Shown here piece by piece: positions 60,201 through 64,000 of a DNA stretch of 64,000 nucleotides. The translations under genes were made by a program, and so were the position numbers. Within the stretch, counting starts at the first letter, position 1. Each line of letters starts with the position of its first letter. Location: NCBI GenBank assembly GCA_013822245.1, contig PNKE01000044.1, positions 20,897 to 84,896 on the forward strand, read 5' to 3'. This stretch comes from Candidatus Solibacter sp. Lineage in GTDB: Bacteria; Acidobacteriota; Terriglobia; Bryobacterales; Bryobacteraceae. The notes under the pieces were generated by a model. That model was given only the letters and a program-made list of their open reading frames with translations. It was not told the DNA's origin and made no database searches.

Positions 60201-60689
60201 CTAGCGGGAGTACTGCCAGGGGTAGAGGTCGTTCATGCGCGCGGCTGTATCGAGAGCTGTTTCAATTTGGTAGAGGTGTCCCATTCCGATACCGGGGCAA
60301 GCGGCGGATTCGGCGAGCCAGCGGTCATGTGAGGCGAGGATTTCGGGCCAGAATGGGTAGGCGCGGCACTGTTCGGGCTTAACCGGGTGGATGGAGCAGC
60401 CGTTGGAGGTGAGGAATTGGCAGTTGCGGCGGCGCGGGGAGCGCAGGCGCAGGGTGCGGCGGGTGCGGTAGACGTAATGGGACTCAAACTGGGCGGGGGT
60501 CAGCTTGAGTGCCCCGGCGATGCGGATCAGATCGGCTTCAGTCAGGTAGACGAAACCCTTGTTATCGCAACAGCGGATGCAGCCCGGCTGGCACCGGAAA
60601 CGCAAAGCGCGGCCCAAATCGGGAACCGCTTGATTTGTTCTGGTTGTATTCGGCAAGGCTTGAGGTTTATTCTCAACAATGTAGCCCAC
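60201..60689 (-). CDS. YkgJ-family cysteine-cluster protein
   Basis: Starting at the GTG at 60689 gives 162 residues; the open frame to 60731 would overlap the SPOR gene start. The cysteine pattern is FRCQPGCIRCCDNKGFVYLTEADLIRI (near residues 31-57), NCQFLTSNGCSIHPVKPEQCRAYPFWP (near 89-115) and AACPGIG (near 128), the C-x3-C-x2-CC and C-x7-C-x8-C-R-x-Y-P-F-W layout of the YkgJ zinc- or iron-sulphur-binding family. The biological role is unknown. It is divergent from the SPOR protein gene and lies upstream of the flagellar operon. Confidence 0.85.
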   Translation of the reverse strand: MGYIVENKPQALPNTTRTNQAVPDLGRALRFRCQPGCIRCCDNKGFVYLTEADLIRIAGALKLTPAQFESHYVYRTRRTLRLRSPRRRNCQFLTSNGCSIHPVKPEQCRAYPFWPEILASHDRWLAESAACPGIGMGHLYQIETALDTAARMNDLYPWQYSR

Positions 60690-60730
60690 GGTCAGCAACA
60701 GGGGCCGACGGGGACGGAGGGAAGACGACA

Positions 60731-61336
60731 ATGCCGGAGCGTTCCGAAGGCGAATTTGAGTTCACGTTAGGCAACAGGCAGCTGTTCAGCGTCCTGTTCA
60801 TTGTGGTTGTGCTGCTGGGACTGTTCTTCGCCATGGGCTTTTTGGCGGGCAGGAGCACGTCTCCCGAGCCGGCAAAGACCGTGGCCAAGGCGGATCAGGG
60901 GCCGTTGCGAGTGGATTCGGAGCCGCCGGCCGCGACTCCGCCAGCCGAGGCGGCCAAGACAGAGGAGACCCCGGCGGCTGCGCCCGTGGAGGCGGCCAAA
61001 GCCGAGCCGGCCAAGCCTGAGCCGGTGCAGCCGGAGCCTCCGAAGCCAGCGGCGCAAACGCCGGCGCCGGCCGCACCAGCCGCGGCGGGGGGCGTGACCG
61101 AGGCGCCGCCGGCAGGCCGTTACCTGCAGGTGGCGGCGACGGTGTTGAACGACGCGCAGACGCTGCGGCTGCAACTGGCGGAGCGGAGACTGCGGGCGAT
61201 CATCGCTCCGTCGTCGAAGCCCGAGTATGTCAGGGTGCTGGTGGGACCGCTGGCCGACAACGATGCGATCACGGCGGCGCGCGAGGAGTTGAAGAGGATC
61301 GGCATCGCGAATCCGTATCTGGTTTCCTATAAGTAG
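60731..61336 (+). CDS. membrane-anchored SPOR-domain protein
   Basis: The 201-residue product starts MPERSEGEFEFTLGNRQLF, then a transmembrane helix (residues 20-42). A long Ala/Pro/Glu-rich linker (residues 50-120) leads to a SPOR-like domain (GRYLQVAATVLNDAQTLRLQLAERRLRAIIAPSSKPEYVRVLVGPL, residues 128-175, split). SPOR domains bind glycan strands stripped of peptide stems at the division septum. Overall architecture is like FtsN and DamX. It lies 14 bases upstream of lipA. Confidence 0.82.
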   Translation: MPERSEGEFEFTLGNRQLFSVLFIVVVLLGLFFAMGFLAGRSTSPEPAKTVAKADQGPLRVDSEPPAATPPAEAAKTEETPAAAPVEAAKAEPAKPEPVQPEPPKPAAQTPAPAAPAAAGGVTEAPPAGRYLQVAATVLNDAQTLRLQLAERRLRAIIAPSSKPEYVRVLVGPLADNDAITAAREELKRIGIANPYLVSYK

Positions 61337-61350
61337 GACAGCCAGACCTG

Positions 61351-62274
61351 ATGGAAGAACTGGTACAGATCGGCGGGCGGGGGAAGGGTCCGCGGCTGCC
61401 GGGGTTTCTGCGCAAGCCGCAATCGAACTACCTGAGCGTGCAGTCTCTGAAGAACCAACTGCGGCGGATGGAGTTGAACACGGTGTGCGAGTCCGCGCGC
61501 TGCCCGAATATGCATGAGTGTTTTCACCGGGGCGCGGCGACGTTCATGATCATGGGCAACCTGTGCACGCGGGGGTGCACGTTCTGCTCGGTGCCGAAGG
61601 CGTCGCCGGCGAAACAGGAGTTCAGTCTGGACGCCGGCGAACCGGCAAATGTGGCGGAGATGGCCAGGCGGATGGGATTGCGCTATGTCGTCATCACGAG
61701 CGTGAACCGGGACGATCTGGCCGACGGGGGGTCGGCGCATTTCGCCGAGACGGTGAGGCAGGTGAGGCGGGCGCTGCCGGGGGCGCGGATCGAGGTGCTG
61801 ACGCCGGATTTCTGTGGGGATTTGAGGGCGGTCGAGCGCGTACTTGATGCCGCGCCGGATGTGTTCAACCACAACATGGAGACGGTAGGGCGGCTGTACG
61901 GCACGGTGCGGCCGCAGGCCGATTACGGGCAGTCGTTGCGGGTGCTGGCGCATGCGAAGGCCTACAGGCCGGAGGTGTTGACGAAGTCGGGCCTGATGGT
62001 GGGGCTGGGCGAGACCGAGCAGGAGGTCTGCCAGGTCATGGCGGATCTGCGGGCGGCGGAGGTGGAGGTGGTGACCATTGGACAGTACTTGCAGCCGACG
62101 CGGCGCAACCGGACGGTCACTGAATACGTTCCCGAGGACCGCTACGGGCGCTGGACGCTGGCTGGCGAGGCGATCGGTTTCAGGAAGGTGTTCGCCGGGC
62201 CGTTTGTGCGTTCAAGTTACATGGCGGATCTGGTGAACCAAGAGGCGGAGCGATGCGGCGAACCCACCTGCTAG
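61351..62274 (+). CDS. lipA: lipoyl synthase
   Basis: The 307-residue product has the auxiliary iron-sulphur motif NTVCESARCPNMHECF (Cys-x4-Cys-x5-Cys, near residue 44-58) and the radical-SAM motif GNLCTRGCTFCSVPK (Cys-x3-Cys-x2-Cys, near 70-82). LRYVVITSVNRDDLADGGSAHFAETVRQVR, VFNHNMETVGRLYGTVRP and TKSGLMVGLGETEQEV complete the pattern; the serine ligand to the auxiliary cluster is in FVRSSYMAD near 293. It inserts two sulphurs into octanoyl groups to make lipoyl cofactors. It overlaps lnt by 22 bases. Confidence 0.97.
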   Translation: MEELVQIGGRGKGPRLPGFLRKPQSNYLSVQSLKNQLRRMELNTVCESARCPNMHECFHRGAATFMIMGNLCTRGCTFCSVPKASPAKQEFSLDAGEPANVAEMARRMGLRYVVITSVNRDDLADGGSAHFAETVRQVRRALPGARIEVLTPDFCGDLRAVERVLDAAPDVFNHNMETVGRLYGTVRPQADYGQSLRVLAHAKAYRPEVLTKSGLMVGLGETEQEVCQVMADLRAAEVEVVTIGQYLQPTRRNRTVTEYVPEDRYGRWTLAGEAIGFRKVFAGPFVRSSYMADLVNQEAERCGEPTC

Positions 62275-63749
62275 GGCTGGGCGCGGTGGCCTCGGCGCTG
62301 TTCATGGCGCTCTGCCTGCCGCCGTTGAATCTGGCGTTTCTGGCGCCGGTGGCGCTGGCGCCGCTGCTGTTCGCGTTGGGCCACGAAAGCGACGGCAAGG
62401 CGAGGTTCCTGACCGGCTGGCTGGCGGGGTTTCTCTACTGGGCGGCGGTGTGCCACTGGATCGGCGGCGTGCTGGCGAACCACGGCGGATTGAACGCGCC
62501 GCTGGCGGTGGCGGCCGTGGCGCTGTTCGCGCTGGCCAAGGGGCTGCACATGGCGGTGTTCGCCTGGATGGCGGGTCCGATGCTGAAGAGATGGTGGGCG
62601 GCGCCGGCCGTCGCGCTGCTGTGGACGGGCCTGGAGCGGACACACGCGCCGCTGGGCTTCCCCTGGCTGCAACTGGGCAACGCGGGCATCGAGATGGCGC
62701 TGCCGCTGAGATTGGCGCCGGTGCTGGGCGTGTATGGATTGACGTTCATCTTCGCGGCGACCTCGACAGGCGCGGCGCTGGCGGCGTTGAAGCGGCCGCG
62801 GAGGCAGTTGGCGTGGCTGGCCGGGATCGGACTGCTGTGGGCGTTGCCGGCGATCGAAACGGGCAAGGGGGGCGACAGGCAGGCGGCGGTGTTGCAGCCG
62901 AACTTCGACGCCAACCAGGCGTGGACGGAGGCGGAAAAGGATCGGATGCTGCGGGAGACGGCGTATCTGACCCTGTCCGAGGCGCTGGATCCGGCGAGGC
63001 CCCCCGTGGACCTGGTGGTGTGGCCGGAGGCGCCGGCGCCGTTGTATTACTACAACGACCAGAAGTTCAGGACGCAGGCCGGGACGCTGGCGAGATTGGC
63101 GGGCGCGCCCTTTTTGTTCGGGACCGTGGCGTACACGGACAAGCGGGAACCGTTGAATACGGCCGTGTTGCTGGACGGGCGTGGGCGGCTGGCCGGGCGC
63201 TACGACAAACGGATGCTGGTGCCGTTTGGGGAGTACATTCCGTGGGGGTTTGGGTGGATCGGCAAGATTTCGTCGGAGGCGGGCAACTATGCGGCGGGCG
63301 GGACGAGCGGGCGGCTGGTGGCGGGGAGCCGGAGCGTGGGTGTGTTTATCTGTTACGAGTCGGCGTTTCCGCACCTGGTGAGGGCGTTGGCCGGGCAGGG
63401 TGCGCCGGTGCTGGTGAACCTGACCAACGACGGCTATTTCGGCAAGAGCTACGCGCCGCGGTCGCAGCACTTGATGCTGGCGCGGATGAGGGCGGTGGAG
63501 AACCGCCGGTGGCTGTTGAGGGTGGCCAACGACGGGCTCACCGGGTCGATCGACCCGGCGGGGCGCGTGCACGGCCCGTTGCCGGAGTTTAAGAAGATGG
63601 CGGGCCGGCTGCGGTATGCGGAGACCAGCGAAAAATCGGTGTATTCGCGTTTTGGCGACTGGTTTGCGTGGGGGTGTCTGGTGTTGGGGGTGGGGTTGTG
63701 GCTGCTGGCGCAGATGCCGGTTTATCGACCACCGCCTAAGAGCGGGTGA
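62253..63749 (+). CDS. lnt: apolipoprotein N-acyltransferase
   Basis: The 498-residue product has an N-terminal membrane part of about seven helices (residues 5-205) and a nitrilase-like domain. The catalytic triad is complete: Glu in VVWPEAPAPLYYY (near residue 258), Lys in RYDKRMLVPFGEYIPWG (near 315) and Cys in VFICYESAFPHLV (near 367). LVNLTNDGYFGKSYAPRSQHL follows near 388. Lnt adds the third acyl chain to lipoproteins, the mark of a Gram-negative envelope. A terminal transmembrane helix ends the protein (near 470-490). Confidence 0.95.
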   Translation: MRRTHLLGLGAVASALFMALCLPPLNLAFLAPVALAPLLFALGHESDGKARFLTGWLAGFLYWAAVCHWIGGVLANHGGLNAPLAVAAVALFALAKGLHMAVFAWMAGPMLKRWWAAPAVALLWTGLERTHAPLGFPWLQLGNAGIEMALPLRLAPVLGVYGLTFIFAATSTGAALAALKRPRRQLAWLAGIGLLWALPAIETGKGGDRQAAVLQPNFDANQAWTEAEKDRMLRETAYLTLSEALDPARPPVDLVVWPEAPAPLYYYNDQKFRTQAGTLARLAGAPFLFGTVAYTDKREPLNTAVLLDGRGRLAGRYDKRMLVPFGEYIPWGFGWIGKISSEAGNYAAGGTSGRLVAGSRSVGVFICYESAFPHLVRALAGQGAPVLVNLTNDGYFGKSYAPRSQHLMLARMRAVENRRWLLRVANDGLTGSIDPAGRVHGPLPEFKKMAGRLRYAETSEKSVYSRFGDWFAWGCLVLGVGLWLLAQMPVYRPPPKSG

Positions 63750-63815
63750 GCAACATTACTTAAGCGGGCGCGGATTTTTTCTCACGGACTGAGCGATTGA
63801 TCCGATGAGGGGAAC

Positions 63816-63959
63816 ATGGCGTATTCCAACTTCTCATTCAGGCATGTGTGGCAGGTATGCGTCGTGCTGGCCTTCGCCGCGGCAATCTCGGCCTTGGCGG
63901 GAGCGCTGATTGGGGACGGCCTGATTCCGGCGGTACTGCGGTTGGGCATGCCGGGATAG
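63816..63959 (+). CDS. possible 47-residue single-helix membrane protein
   Basis: An ATG at 63816, preceded by GAGGGGAAC, opens a short frame to a TAG at 63957-63959. The product begins MAYSNFSFRHVWQVC and has one hydrophobic segment (about residues 12-33: VVLAFAAAISALAGALIG). No family is recognised. The good ribosome site and the hydrophobic segment argue for a real small protein; its size argues for caution. Confidence 0.45.
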   Translation: MAYSNFSFRHVWQVCVVLAFAAAISALAGALIGDGLIPAVLRLGMPG

Positions 63960-63977
63960 GCGTGGAGGGCATAGAGT

Positions 63978-64000
63978 ATGTTCAGACGGATCTTCCCCCC
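63978..64000 (+). CDS. start of a gene leaving the window
   Basis: An ATG at 63978 preceded by GGAGGGCATAGAGT reads MFRRIFP and is cut off by the window edge. Product unknown; only the start can be suggested. Confidence 0.35.

Noticed and set aside
1..64000. CRISPR array, rRNA or tRNA genes
   Set aside because: No evenly spaced direct repeats with unique spacers, no conserved rRNA blocks and no cloverleaf with TTCRANN and CCA-type acceptor were found by eye; a tRNA search program would be needed to be certain.

Overview
The window is GC-rich (roughly 65%), densely coded on both strands, and most likely comes from a soil-type Acidobacteriota chromosome, probably the Bryobacterales/Solibacter side. 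That placement is an inference from gene content: an Oar-like TonB receptor with an N-terminal carboxypeptidase-regulatory fold, a ThuA/DUF1080 fusion, several twin-arginine exported sugar-active or TIM-barrel proteins, the short acidobacterial DFTGNWKLD secreted protein, and a single-operon flagellar basal body. I see no rRNA, tRNA or CRISPR array.

Layout. 1-7.7 kb: a queuosine-precursor transporter, a secreted lipocalin-like protein, an M24-fold protein that has lost both metal-binding aspartates, two overlapping APC amino-acid permeases behind a ThiE-like gene, and an exported HExxH peptidase. 7.7-16.7 kb: a large secreted IPT-domain protein, a TIM-barrel glycosidase, YdcF, a SpoU methyltransferase coupled to RarA, a GT39-like membrane glycosyltransferase, a truncated secreted protein and YceI. 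16.9-25 kb: a coupled pair of exported proteins (one DUF362), MarR facing a GH10 xylanase, a phosphotriesterase-like protein, an alpha/beta hydrolase, and a mazEF toxin-antitoxin pair with a consensus promoter that places the mRNA start on the antitoxin ATG. 25-31 kb: a Tat-exported aldo-keto-reductase-like protein, rhamnose mutarotase, a methyltransferase, DinB, a repeat-bearing secreted protein and a subtilase without signal peptide. 31-35 kb: a tightly overlapped minus-strand operon of a GNAT protein and two CapK/PaaK-like adenylate-forming enzymes, ending in a frameshifted methyltransferase remnant. 35-42.4 kb: TrpB2, ThuA-DUF1080, an RcnB-like small secreted protein and the 1158-residue TonB receptor. 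42.4-45.8 kb: a gene-poor stretch with a long hairpin, a broken IS3-family transposase and a six-hairpin glycosidase. 46-50.5 kb: a NarL/NarX-type two-component system, and a HAD phosphatase convergent with a GT81-type synthase that together would make glucosyl- (or mannosyl-) glycerate, an osmolyte. 50.6-53.8 kb: rpmF-plsX-dsbD. 53.8-60.1 kb: flgB-flgC-fliE-fliF-fliG-fliH-fliI-fliJ in one minus-strand operon. 60.2-64 kb: a cysteine-cluster protein, a SPOR protein, lipA and lnt, then a tiny membrane ORF and the first codons of a gene leaving the window.

The most unusual points are the CapK/PaaK tandem operon with its decayed methyltransferase, the leaderless mazEF promoter/operator, the metal-less M24 protein, and a sigma-54-like element just upstream of flgB. 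None is proven new from sequence alone.
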